From positions 39,566,603-39,630,602 of the forward strand of contig NC_135715.1 of the NCBI RefSeq assembly GCF_964656455.1: DNA of 64,000 nucleotides. Direction: 5' to 3'. The translations under genes were made by a program, and so were the position numbers. Origin of the DNA: Halichoerus grypus (Eukaryota; Chordata; Mammalia; Carnivora; Phocidae). Shown one piece after another: positions 24,001 to 34,290 of this stretch. A model generated the notes under the pieces. It ran no database searches, was not told the origin of the DNA, and saw only the letters and a list, made by a program, of their open reading frames with translations. How positions within the stretch are numbered: the stretch's first letter is position 1; the number at the start of each line of letters is the position of its first letter.

Positions 24001-24864
24001 ATCCCAAAGATTTTGAATAGTTGTGTTTTCATTTTCATTGGTTTCCATGAATTTTTTTAGTTCTTCTTTAATTTCCTGGTTGACCCATTCATTCTTCAGT
24101 AGGATGCTCTTTAGTCTCCATGTATTTGAGTTCTTTCTGACTTTCCTCTTGTGATTGAGTTCTAGTTTCAAAGCATTGTGGTCTGAAAATATGCAGGGGA
24201 TGATCCCAATCTTCTGGTACCGGCTGAGACCTGATTTATGACCTAGGATGTGATCTATTCTGGAGAATGTTCCATGGGCACTAGAGAAGAATGTGTATTC
24301 CGTTGCTTTGGGATGGAATGTTCTGAATATGTCTGTGAAGTCCATTTGGTCCAGTGTGTCATTTAAAGTCTTTATTTCCTTGTTGATCTTTTGCTTAGAT
24401 GATCTGTCCATTTCAGTGAGGGCGGTGTTAAAGTCCCCCACTTCTATTGTATTGTTGTCGATGTGTTTCTTTGCTTTTGTTATTAATTGCCTTATATAAT
24501 TGGCTGCTCCCATGTTAGGGGCATAGATATTTACAATTGTTAGATCTTCTTGTTAGATAGACCCTTTAAGTAGGATATAGTGTCCTTCCTCATCTCTTAT
24601 TACAGTCTTTGGTTTAAAATCTAATTTGTCTGATATAAGGATTGCCACCCCCGCTTTCTTTTGGTGTCCATTAGCATGGTAAATGGTTTTCCACCCCCTC
24701 ACTTTCAATCTGGGGGTGTTTTTGGTTCTAAAATGAGTCTCTTGCAGACAGCATATCTATGGGTCTTGTTTTTTAATCCAATCTGATAGCCTGTGTCTTT
24801 TGATTGGGCCATTTAGCCCATTTACATTCAGGGTAACTATTGAAAGATAGGAATTTAGTGCCAT
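21049..24864 (-). CDS. L1 ORF2p (endonuclease-reverse transcriptase), broken by two stops
   Basis: ORF2 encodes the enzyme that nicks target DNA and reverse-transcribes the RNA in place. From the ATG at 24864 the frame runs 1271 codons, the usual L1 ORF2 length, with stops at codon 36 (TAG, 24759-24757) and codon 104 (TAA, 24555-24553). From the methionine at codon 118 (24513) it is open for 1154 codons. The N-terminal apurinic-type endonuclease keeps N13, E42, the GDFN residues D144 and N146, D204 and the SDH residue H229, but both stops fall in this domain. The reverse transcriptase keeps the catalytic FADD at residues 699-702 (22770-22759) and the upstream motifs [15 protein letters not shown] and [11 protein letters not shown]. 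The C-terminal CX3CX8HCX3C-like cysteine/histidine motif is at about 1129-1146. As it stands the full protein cannot be made from one frame. Confidence 0.95.
24553..24555 (-). other. In-frame stop, ORF2 codon 104
   Basis: TAA on the minus strand between endonuclease sequence reading ..LKGSI and [12 protein letters not shown]. It is in frame with both the upstream ATG and the long downstream frame. Confidence 0.9.
24757..24759 (-). other. In-frame stop, ORF2 codon 36
   Basis: TAG on the minus strand between ..IKKQDP and ICCLQETHF. It separates catalytic residues N13 and E42 of the endonuclease. Confidence 0.9.
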
Positions 24865-24945
24865 TGTATTGCCTGTAAAGTGACTGTTACTGTATATTGT
24901 TTGTGTTCCTTTCTGGTCTATGTTGCTTTTAGGCTCTCTCTTTGC

Positions 24946-25842
24946 TTAGAGGACCCCTTTCAATATTTCTTGTAGGGCTGGTTTCGTGTTTGCAAATTCC
25001 TTTAGTTTTTGTTTGTCCTGGAAGCTTTTTATCTCTCCTTCAATTTTCAATGACAGCCTAGCTGGATATAGTATTCTTGGCTGCATATTTTTCTCATTTA
25101 GTGCTCTGAAGATATCCTGCCAGTCCTTTCTGGCCTGCCAGGTCTCTGTGGATAAGTCTGTTGCCAATCTAATGTTTCTACCATTGTAGGTTACATATCT
25201 CTTCTCCCGAGCTGCTTTCAGGATTTTCTCTTTGTCTCTGAGACTCATAAGTTTTACTATTAGATGTCGGGGTGTTGACCTATTTTTATTGATTTTGAGA
25301 GGGGTTCTCTGTGCTTCCTGGATTTTGATGCCTGTTTCCTTCCCCAAATTAGGGAAGTTCTCTGCTATAATTTGCTCCATTATACCTTCTGCCCCTCTCT
25401 CTCTTTCTTCTTCGTCTGGGATCCCAATTATTCTAATGTTGTTTCATCTTATGGTATCGTTTATCTCTTGAATTCTGCCCTCGTGATCCAGTAGTTGTTT
25501 ATCTCTCTTTTTCTCAGCTTCTTTATTTTCCATCATTTGGTCTTCTATCTCACTGATTCTTTCTTCTGCCTCATTTATCCTAGCAGTTAGTGCCCCCATA
25601 TTTGATTGCACCTCATTAATAGCCTTTTTGATTTCTACTTGGTTAGATTTCAGTTCTTTTACTTCTCCAGAAAGGGTTTCTCTAATAACTTCCATGCTTT
25701 TTTCAAGCCCAGCTAGTATCTTTAAAACGATGATTCTGAACTCTAGATCTGACATCGTACTAATGTCCGTATTGAGTAGGTCCCTGGCAGTCGGTACTAC
25801 CTCTTGTTCTTTTTGTTGAGGTGATTTTTTCCGTCTTGTCAT
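24946..25842 (-). CDS. L1 ORF1p (RNA-binding coat protein), one internal stop
   Basis: ORF1p coats L1 RNA as a trimer and acts as a nucleic acid chaperone. The frame from the ATG at 25842 spans 298 codons to the stop at 24946, broken by one TGA at 25446-25444. The first 132 codons give a basic N-terminus (MTRRKKSPQQ) and a heptad-rich coiled coil (about residues 35-130). After the stop come the RRM-like domain (LIVKLMSLRDKEKIL) and the C-terminal domain (ETWQARKDW, PARLSLKIEGE). The stop lies near the coiled-coil to RRM junction. A CGA-to-TGA CpG change is the simplest cause. Confidence 0.93.
25444..25446 (-). other. In-frame TGA in L1 ORF1
   Basis: The single ORF1 stop, after residue 132 (..EINDTIR). 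The following codons continue in the same frame (NNIRIIGIP) into the RRM-like domain. Confidence 0.9.
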
Positions 25843-26056
25843 TTTTTGCAGAGGAGAATAGATTAATGAGAGAACAAAATGCTAGCAGGGTAACAACGTC
25901 CCCAGAAAATATACTCTAAACAAATCAGAAAAGACCTGAAGCAGTGGGAAAAGAAAGGGAAAGAGAGAAAAAAGAAAAAGAAAGAAAAAAAGAAAAAAGA
26001 AAAAGATAAAGATAAAAACAAACAAAAGCAGAACAAAACAAAACAAAACAAAAACA

Positions 26057-26590
26057 GAATGTGATCAAATATGATCAGGCTGGTTTATAGATCAGTGCCA
26101 CACACTAGATTTTGGGTGTATTTTGGTCTGTTAAAAGAAAGTGCCTCCCAAAATTTTAAAGAAAGAAAAACTTATATATGTACAAAAATAAGGGTTGATA
26201 TGATGAAGGGATGGAATATGACTGTAAAGATGGAAATTATAAAAAATTTTAAAAAAGGATTTGATAAGTTGTTTGAAAAAAAGAAAGAAGAGGATTAAAA
26301 AAAAAAAGAAAGAAAAAAGGGAGAGAATGTGATCAGGCAGGGGAGTAGAAAAAAAACATACACTAGAGATTTAGAGTATATTTTGATCTGTTAGAAGAAA
26401 CTATCTCAAGATTTTAAAGAGAGAACAACTTATATATATATGCCAAAAATACAGGTAACTACTATGAAGGGATAGAATATGACTTTAAAAATGAAAAATA
26501 AAAATGTTTTTTTTTTTTAAAAAGGGATTGATAAGATGTTGGTTGAAAAAGGGAAAAAGAAAAATTCAAAAAAAAAGAAAAAAGAAAAAA
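26057..26590 (-). repeat. Two-copy tandem repeat in L1 5'UTR (about 268-bp period)
   Basis: Copy 1 begins at 26057 and copy 2 at 26325, both with GAATGTGATCA. They share in order 'cactaga', 'tttttaaag' boundaries, 'acttatata', 'atgaagggat(g/a)gaatatgact' and 'gat(t)tgataag(t/a)tg'. The copies are clearly diverged, so the duplication belongs to the L1 lineage rather than to this insertion. Confidence 0.8.
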
Positions 26591-27686
26591 GAAAAAAAGA
26601 CAGTTAAAAAAAATAATTAACTTTGAAAGACTAAAGAATCATGGTAAAAAAGCCATGGATTCCACGTGCAGTATTCCCCTAGTGCTGGAGTTCTGCCGTT
26701 CTCATTGATCGGTAAACTTGGTCTTGGCTGGCTGTTCTCGCTGATCTTCTGGGGGAGGGGCCTGTTGCCGTGGTTCCCAAATGTCTTTGCCGGAGGCAGA
26801 ATTGCCCCACCCTTGCCGGTCCGGGCTAAGTAATCTGCTCGGGTTTGGTCTCGGGAGCTTTTGTTCCCTGCAAGCTCTCCGTACAGCTTTGGAGGCGGAG
26901 AGTGAAAATGGCGGCCTCCCAGTCTCCGCCCCGGAGGAGCCGAGAACTCGGGGTCCCGCTCCTCAGCGAGCCCCCAGAGAAAAGCAGTCAGTCACTCCCG
27001 TCTCCCCGGTCTCCGGCCACACTCCGCGCTCACCCGGCCTGTGACCGCGCCTTTCTATCTGGCACCCGACCCCGGGTGGAGTCTCCAAACCCAACAGATC
27101 CCCGCGGTGCGCTCCCGCACCTCTCCTCCCGGGGGAAGAAGGTGAGTCTCCCCGGATCTGCCGCTTGTTGGGTCCCTGCTGGAGGAGCAGGGGCCCGACT
27201 GTGCCGCGGATCACGGTTTATGGCAACCCCGAGCTGAGAGCCCGCGCTTGGGCTCCGTCTCTGCCGCCGGCTTCCCCGCTCGGATACCTGGGAGCTCTGC
27301 CACACTCAGGCACCCCCGGTCTTTCTGTGACCCCGAGGGTCCTGAGACCACACTGTCCCGCGAGGGTTCCACCCCCCACTTCGCCACCAGAGTGACGTCC
27401 CTCAGCGGAGCCGACTTCTAAAAGTTCCGATTTTGTGCTCCGTGGCTCTATCACTTGCCAGAAGCGGCCGATGGAGGCCCCTCCCCCGCCATCTATCCTC
27501 CCGAATATCGCCTTGGATTCACTTCTCCGCACGTCCTACCTTCCAGAAAGTGGTCGCTTTTCTGTTCAGAGAGTTGTTGCTATTCTTTTCTTCGATCTCC
27601 TGTTGATTTTGTAGGTGTTCAGAATGGTTTGATCCCTATCCAGCTGAATTCCTGAGAGGAGACGAAATCCAGGTCTCCTACTCCTC

Positions 27687-27696
27687 CGCCATCTTG
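27687..27696 (-). promoter_or_regulatory. YY1-type site at L1 transcription start
   Basis: CAAGATGGCGG on the L1 sense strand, about 10 nt from the 5' end. A YY1 site at this place sets accurate start of transcription in human L1; the role here is inferred by position. Confidence 0.75.
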
Positions 27697-27706
27697 CTCC
27701 ACCCAC

Positions 27707-27722
27707 GGCACTGCCATATTTT
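27707..27722. repeat. Target site duplication of full-length L1 (right copy)
   Basis: GGCACTGCCATATTTT, perfect match to 20537-20552, directly abutting the L1 5' end. Confidence 0.95.
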
Positions 27723-28113
27723 GATAAGGATGGCTGGTCCCTATGATACTCCAAGTACTGCTTCTCTGAAGAGCTCACCCAGGACTTCATGAGTTGCAAC
27801 CTCATCAATGGAATGTTCCAGTGACTGGACAAGTTAAGGAAGAATGCCTTTGTAAGCGTTTTCCTCTTTGGAACTAAGAGTAGCCACTCCATTTTGGGAA
27901 TCTAAGTCTTCCGAGGCTGTGAACTGGATCCTGGAAACAAGGAGACCCAGAGAGTGGTTTGAGAGCACTTTCCCTGGGAAGGAAGCATATGAGCAAAGTC
28001 TCCAATCAGAGCAGTATCTTCAAGTGAACATCTCTTGCCATTCGCCTAGCTGCCTGCACCTGAGCTTCAGAGAGATGGGGGTTAGTAAAGAAACTGAGCA
28101 TTGGAAGAAAAAA
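27707..28113 (+). pseudogene. EEF1G: EEF1G processed pseudogene, 3' part
   Basis: Continuation of the EEF1G retrocopy after the L1. Recognisable in order are the C-terminal domain coding segments (DKDGWSL.., EELTQDFMSCNLI.GMFQ, LDKLRKNAF, SLFGT-like), a shortened middle, then the stop TGA and a 3'UTR ('ACATCTCTTGCC', 'TAGCTGCCTGCACC', 'GAGATGGGGGTTAGTAAAG'), ending in a short A-tail at 28105-28114. Compared with the known protein, four codons (FWEH) are missing at the L1 junction and several internal segments are lost. An earlier deletion at the junction is implied, since both duplication copies carry it. Confidence 0.9.
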
Positions 28114-28122
28114 AATCAATGG

Positions 28123-29459
28123 GTGTCAGTGATAGGTTCTTGATTTTAAAACTAATAATCAAACATTAACAATGTGAATATTATTGTTAGATCATCATAT
28201 TTAAATCATTATTACATTTTTATTTCGGTTATGGGATTTTTATTAAGAATGACTGCTGAAATTTTATGAATGATGTCTAAAAGCACCAGGAACTTTTCAC
28301 AGAAGATAGGATGATTGAAGGCTGAGAGATTATTTATAAGATTATCATTTATTAAACTGGGGGTAAGAGGTAGTGGGGGAGGGCATTCCAACATCAAAGA
28401 CTGAAAAAAAAAATTCCTCTGCTTCTATAATGCTGGAATCCATCCCCTCAGTTTCTGAGGAACTAAAGTCACCTTCACAGTCAGGGAGCTTTAGAATTTA
28501 TCATAAATTCTTGGTAACTTCCCGGATATATAAAGGGTAATGTTACATGCAGACATTTAATTCATTTGCTCATTCATAAAATACTTATTGACAAACTGTT
28601 CCCTCCACCTCTGCACATAAATGTTAGAGTGATAAGAAGTAAAATATATATTGTTTGTCAGATCCTGATAACTACAATGAATTAAAATAAGACAGAAGTC
28701 CCACCCAGAGTACTGGAGTCTCTCAGATCCCTTTGCCTTCTGCCTATGCCAATGTGAAGGTCCAGGAAGAGGGCAGTTACTTCTTCATACCTGGAAGGCA
28801 AAAGGATCTGGAATTTTTATCAGATCCTGTCCCTCCTGTTCTTACATCTTATACTATTAGCCTAGTGTAATTGCTCTTAAGGTTTGTTGCATATGTATTG
28901 AATACAAAGTTTATTAAAAATGCAATCTCCTTGACCTCTACAGTTTATATTCTGATGTGATAGAGATATGGCGCCATTCAGGAATATGCATTTTTAACAA
29001 CATCCCAGACAATTCTTATTCAAGAGGTCTGTAGTACACAATTTTACAAATGCCAGTAAAGTTATTCTCATTTCTAAAACAGTAAATTAGTATGAAGTCA
29101 AGTGATTGGCGGGAAATGAGCTTGTAGAACAGGTATCAGATGCAAACTTTGAGTTTAGCTGCCTGGTGGGATAAAATGCCCTGAAAGCCAACCAGACTTC
29201 TAGTATTTCATAGAACTGATTGGGTATGGCAAGACATCCTTGTCAAACATGTGCCATGTTGGAGCATATCCTTAATTTAACTTCCTGAAAGTTACTTCTA
29301 GTGGGGATGACTATTTAGGAATCATAACTCCTGTGGTAACAAACCTACATTAGAGAGGATTTCTTTGATTTATTTAATTTAGGCATAGAAGACTATTTTC
29401 CACTTAGGGGGTCAGAAACAATCTAAAAATATACAATACTCTATCTTTAAAGATTTATT
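28123..29459. other. Unassigned sequence
   Basis: No gene or clear repeat was recognised in 1.3 kb of AT-rich sequence downstream of the pseudogene. Confidence 0.4.
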
Positions 29460-29670
29460 TTATCTCTAAAGATTTATTTATTTGAGAGAGAGAGAGAGAG
29501 AGAAAACGAGCGGGGGTCGGGGCAGATGGAGAGAGAGAGAGAGACTCTTAAGCAGACTCAATGTTGAGCATGGAGCCCTACCTGGGACTCGATCTCATGA
29601 CCCTGAGATCATGACCTGAGCTGAAATCATGAGTCAGCTGCTTAACCAACTGAGCCACCCAGGGGACCCA
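29460..29670 (-). mobile_element. Can-SINE (SINEC), minus strand, older copy
   Basis: The minus-strand head TGGGTCCCCTGGGTGGCTCAG is diverged and the GA-rich body contains a long (GA)n tract. No clean target duplication was found, consistent with greater age. Confidence 0.85.
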
Positions 29671-31285
29671 CCTTGTTTTTACCTTTAAATATAAGTCTAA
29701 TTGAATTTCAGAAGTTTTTACTTTATGTGTTTAGAAATACGCAAATTAAGGCCAAAAGCGTAATTATCATAAATTCAACAATGCACAATGTCAACTTAGT
29801 TTTGTGGTCTTCTTATGTTTCCTTTAAATGTATGAATTTGCTTTCATGTTATGAAGCAAGTGTTTACTCTGAAGTAGTACCTAATGCAACTTTTCAACCA
29901 TATTCTTCCTGTCTTCAAGGTGATTAAGCTACACGTGTAAAATATTTATATTTGGGATATAAAGAACTTGTTTCTTCCTTATGGCAAGAAACTTGTTAGT
30001 ATTTTTATTCTCAATACGGAAAGGAGTTGTAATTTTTATGTTTTAATAATATTTGGATAACTAAAAGCCATATGTGTGTAGTATAACTTAGCAATTTATT
30101 ACGAATGAAAAAGCATCTGGCTAGCTTCAGCAATAATTTCTATTATGAGCATAATTTTTTATGCCTTCAAGCTTTTATTTCAAATGTGTGTTGGGAATGT
30201 ACATGGTATTGTTATAGATCAAAGAATTTACTATATCAGAAATGTTTAGAGGCTTTTTTTCCTCCTAATTAATCTCAGAAAGTTCACTAATTCTATGCCT
30301 TCTTTGACTTTCTATTTGCAAGTTGGAAGCCCTGATAATAAGCCTAGATTAATTAGAGTAATGGGCTAAGACAGAGTTGCTATAACATCTGGTAGGATTT
30401 GGACTTTGCTTCTGGGAAGTGCAGTGCACATAAACACTAACAGCCAAGGGTCATACGTATCCAGCAATTATCAAATTTTCTGTATTTCGATACTTCCTAG
30501 ATTCTAAAGGAGATTGTTCCACACCAAAAGTATATATTAAAGGACATTTCATTTTTTTTAAAGGAGGAAATTTGAGGTAAAGACAATAATTTGGGAGTAG
30601 TCCTCTGAACTAATTCTTAAATGATTAGAAGTTTTACATGAATTTGAGAACAATTTAAGTCTTTAGCTTAACTGATTTAATTAATTGATCGAAGTCAGCA
30701 CACGGTGACGTACTTTTTGTAGAACTAGGTAACGCGAAGAAAATAGATTACAGAAATTCAACAAAGACATATAGACATAAAATGGAGCTAGAAATGAGGT
30801 TATCATAAAAGTAGGAACCATAAATTTTATATCTTTGCCAAGCAGTGAACATGAGAAGGGAAGTCTAGTTATTTATACAATCTACAGAATTCTTAAGGTA
30901 AATAATAAGCAGTTGTTTAGAAAACACACAGATATTTCTGATTATTTAAAGAAACATAGAAAGTGATACAATAAAGTGAATGTTCTTAACAGAGTGTATT
31001 CTGTTCATATAATTCATAAATGCATAATAAAATATAATATAGAATGCAGTATAAAAAATAACAAAATGTTGGTGTAGGGTATTGAATAATATCCCAAAGC
31101 CCACTGCCAAATTTATTGGTATTGTTTATTAGAGCATCCTTCAATACAAGGCCTGGCTTGATATTTTACCTGTATTTTTCTTCTTACAGATTTTAGTCTT
31201 AGAATTTAAACTTTGAGATCTGGGATGACAACCAAAGGATGTGAGTATGATTCTATTATATGAAGTTTTATAGCAGGCAAAATGA
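29671..31285. other. Unassigned 1.6-kb AT-rich stretch
   Basis: Nothing recognised. An 84-codon plus-strand frame at 29673-29927 shows no domain. Confidence 0.4.
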
Positions 31286-31287
31286 AT

Positions 31288-31498
31288 CAATAGTGATTTA
31301 AATCAGAACCAGGGTTGCCTAGGGGAAGGTTTGAGGGAAGATTGTCTGCGAAAGGGCATGAAGAAACTTTTTGGGTGATAGAAATACAGTGCTTGGGATG
31401 GTCGGTACATGGAGCTATGTATTTGTCCAAATTCATCAAATTATACATTAAAAATGGGTGCATGTATAAATTAAAGTCCAATAAAATTATTTAAAAAC
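31288..31498 (+). repeat. Old L1-type 3' end remnant
   Basis: The order 'accagggttgcctaggggaagg', 'aactttttgggtgatagaaata', 'caaattcatcaaattatacattaaaaatgggtgca' and 'ccaataaaatta' matches the 3' end of old mammalian L1 (L1M) copies. Confidence 0.55.
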
Positions 31499-33411
31499 AC
31501 AATTTAATGTAAATTAATTTAATTTGTACTTTAATTATTTTCTTCTGTGACACACTTTTTCCATGTCAAACTGTATTTTATTATACCATTGTTATTTTAT
31601 CCTCTTCATGTTTAGAGGCCAGAGGCTGTGTTTATCTTGTTTACCGTCATATTCCTAGTGAGTGACCCATCATTCATATTCAAAAATATTTTTAGAATGT
31701 AAATAGATAAGATGCTCAGAATTCTATTTTCATTGATAAGCTTGAAATATTTGAGCTGCCAAAAATTTATTTAAAAATTAGTTGTCCTACAGAAATCCTA
31801 TGAAAAATCCAGTTGTCCTACAACTTAACTTCGAAGGTCTCTGATTTCCAGAGGAGTGAAATATTTACATTATTGTGACTACACTGTTGTATGTATATCT
31901 ACTACGCTTAAATATGTATGTTAGTGTATGTCATATTATTAGCTGAATGAAAAAGGTAGGCTTTATGACACTAATTTTATATACATTAAAACTAGCTGGA
32001 CTATATTAACAAAACTGTCAAAATCACAAATAATTACATTGGTAGTTTCTAAAATATTTTTTGTCACGACTTTGTGTATTATGTAACTTTTCTCTCAGTT
32101 TTTATTTGATAGTGAAATGAGAATAATTTATGGCTGAACTCAATGGTAATTTACAGACTCCCATGCCCTCCACGTTTTCACCATGTAGGGAACTGTGACA
32201 CATTTCCGAAGTGACTGGAAGTGCTATATTTCTATGCTCTCCAGGTATCTACTTAGACCACAGAGCTGCTCCATCACAAGAGTTACTTCAAAATGAAAGC
32301 TTCATTTAAGAGAGACAGAATGAATGTCACAGACTTAGAGGGAATTCTGGAGCATTTTAACCGTCCAAGCTTCAGTTTCCTGACTTTTAAAATAGGGAAA
32401 TTGAGATAAACATTCTTAAAGATCTCATTCAAATCTAAGTCTGTAATTCAATGATCATCATAGGATTCTAAGACTTTTTTTAAAGAACTCAACCTGAAAA
32501 TAAGAATAAGATATGAAATACGAAGAATGAAATTATCTTTTAGAATTTAAGATGACATGGTGATGACTTATAGACTAACACTTATTTTCTCATTTCATGT
32601 CTCAAAAACTGTGTCTGCACTGAATGCACAAATCATGCCTTAAAAGAAGGCCCATTAAAATAATTTTCTCTCAACCTAACAGACTAAATAGTATAAAGAA
32701 TTATGAGTGCTTTTCAATCTTACAAACCTTCTAGTTCATATTATTCTTAAAATCCAGCACGGTATCTACAATTTAGCAATTTCTCAATAGTTATTCATTA
32801 TTATTATAGGAGATGACATAATTAAGAAAAAAATTATCAATGTCATTTATGCTATTAGATCATAGTTACCTCGTTTAGGAACAGTTTATAAGCATTTAAT
32901 ATTAAAAACAAGAAACAAAAAACTTGTATATTTTAATGGACAGTATTACTTCAATCCCAAATCTCTCCCTCATGTTTTTTTGTAAGGCTTTCAATATTAA
33001 TAGCTTGAACACACACACACAGATTCTTAGCAGATGGATATCCTGTGCAGTATTGAGTACCTCATTAATTATTCAAGAATTTGTAGGTCTAGTTACAGAA
33101 TCAAGAACGTCATTAATCATTAATACTGCTTGCTTAAATACATTAGAATAAGCATTTACTTCTCACAACAGAAACACCAAATGTATAGATCACCCCTGTT
33201 TAAAAATTGCTTTCTCCCCCATTTCACCAACTGTAAAGTTGGTTCAGGTTTCAGTCCTCAAAGCCATTTTCCATCAGAGGAATATTTCCTTCGTTCTGTC
33301 TTTTAAATGAATCCATTTAAATGGGTTTTTAAATAATTTTCTAGCTTTTTATAAATACTTTATTTGGAAATTCTGTCCAAAGATAATGTCTTTAAACTAT
33401 AAATATGTTTT
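31499..33411. other. Unassigned 1.9-kb AT-rich stretch
   Basis: No gene or clear repeat was recognised. A (CA)5 run lies at about 33009-33020. Confidence 0.4.
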
Positions 33412-33427
33412 AAAAAGTAGACTTGTT

Positions 33428-33763
33428 GGGAAACCTGGGTGGCTCAGTCAGTTAAGCGACCTACTCTTTTAAAGATTTTATTTATTTGAGAGAGAGAGAT
33501 AGCCACAGAGGCAACACAAGCAGGGGGAGGAGGAGGGGGAGGAGCAGGCTTCCTGCAGATCAGGACCCTGGGATCATGACCTGAGCCAAAAGCAGACCCT
33601 TAACAACTGAGCCACCCAGGGACCCTGCAACCCACTCTTGATTTCAGCTCAGGTCATGATTTCCAGCCCTGCATCAGGGTCCATGCTAGACATGGAGGCT
33701 GCTTAAGATTATCTCTCTCCACTCCCTTTGCCCCTCCCCCCCAAAAAATAAATAAATAAAAAT
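33428..33763 (+). mobile_element. Can-SINE, plus strand, interrupted by a second SINE
   Basis: The head is at 33428-33466 ('AAACCTGGGTGGCTCAGTCAG') and the rest at 33627-33763, ending in AAATAAATAAATAAAAATAA. The outer target duplication AAAAAGTAGACTTGTT lies at 33412-33427 and 33764-33779. The element was later split by an opposite-strand SINE. Confidence 0.92.
33470..33626 (-). mobile_element. Can-SINE, minus strand, nested in the SINE at 33428
   Basis: Shortened minus-strand copy (about 157 bp; the middle is deleted around 'caggcttcctgcagatcagg'). The inner duplication is GCGACCTACTCTT (33456-33468) against GCAACCCACTCTT (33627-33639), two differences, both target copies being outer-SINE sequence. 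Confidence 0.88.
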
Positions 33764-33934
33764 AAAAAGTAGACTTGTTAAATTTCATGGCATTTTGTAA
33801 ATCTGTAAACATTTTTAAGTAGAATAAAAAGTTCAGAAATTTCAAGGCTATGATCTGGGAGCTAAAGTGAAGTGAAAACTGACATAAACATAAGGTATTA
33901 GATAAAAGAAAAATTGACGTAATTCAAGCCAAGT

Positions 33935-34075
33935 GTCTCAATTTATAGATGAGGAAACTGAGACCAAGTGACAGTGTGACTAGTTCAAGTTCACATGTGT
34001 AATGAGAATAGAAGCTAATACTAGAAACAAAATTCCAGACTCCTCAGTAGTACTCTGGTAAAGCATTACACTGTT
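33935..34075 (-). repeat. MIR-like remnant, minus strand
   Basis: The plus strand reads 'tttatagatgaggaaactgagaccaagtgacagtgtgact' then 'aattccagactcc', the reverse complement of the MIR core. Confidence 0.65.
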
Positions 34076-34290
34076 ATATAATCTGTGTAATGTAACTTCA
34101 AACCAACTCTGCTTGAATTGTGTAATTATCTAAAATTGCTTATGAAAACACAACCTTAGGGTAAATTGTTTTGCCCTTTTCTAGATGAATAATCCATGCT
34201 TCTTAAATGGGAAGCCAGACAAAATGAAAGCACAGGATTCCTTGTAGCTACGAGAAAGAATTTTGTATAGTTTGTACAAAGTTCAATTTT

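Larger units (their letters stand above)
20553..27706 (-). mobile_element. Full-length LINE-1 with 3' transduction, minus strand
   Basis: A complete carnivore L1 in reverse orientation. In sense order: 5' end GGGTGGAGCAAGATGGCGG at 27705, 5'UTR of about 1.86 kb, ORF1 (25842-24946), an 81-nt spacer, ORF2 (24864-21049), 3'UTR, poly(A) at 20655-20640, a 67-bp transduced flank (20639-20573) and a second poly(A) of about 20 A. The L1 itself is about 7.07 kb. It sits inside the EEF1G pseudogene between perfect 16-bp target site duplications. Perfect duplications, uninterrupted poly(A) tracts and only three stop codons across both ORFs point to a relatively recent insertion. Confidence 0.97.
25843..27706 (-). 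promoter_or_regulatory. L1 5'UTR / internal promoter
   Basis: The 1.86-kb leader of the L1. In the sense direction it starts with a CpG-dense part (27706 to about 26690; CpG island-like and strikingly different from the AT-rich surroundings), followed by an A-rich-on-plus, T-rich-on-sense part (26650-25860) with tandem repeats. Open frames of 80-130 codons on both strands between 26781 and 27532 come from the high GC and low stop frequency and are not called genes. Confidence 0.9.

Noticed and set aside
21383..24499. Plus-strand frames of 60-108 codons and alternative minus-strand frames
   Set aside because: They are shadows of L1 ORF2 in other frames.
26781..27532. Open frames of 76-130 codons on both strands in GC-rich sequence
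   Set aside because: They lie in the L1 5'UTR CpG island, where stops are rare. No domain is seen and the L1 explains the sequence.
19660..28080. Functional EEF1G gene
   Set aside because: There are no introns, several frameshifts and deletions, a short 3' A-tail, and a 7-kb L1 inside the coding part. It is a processed pseudogene.
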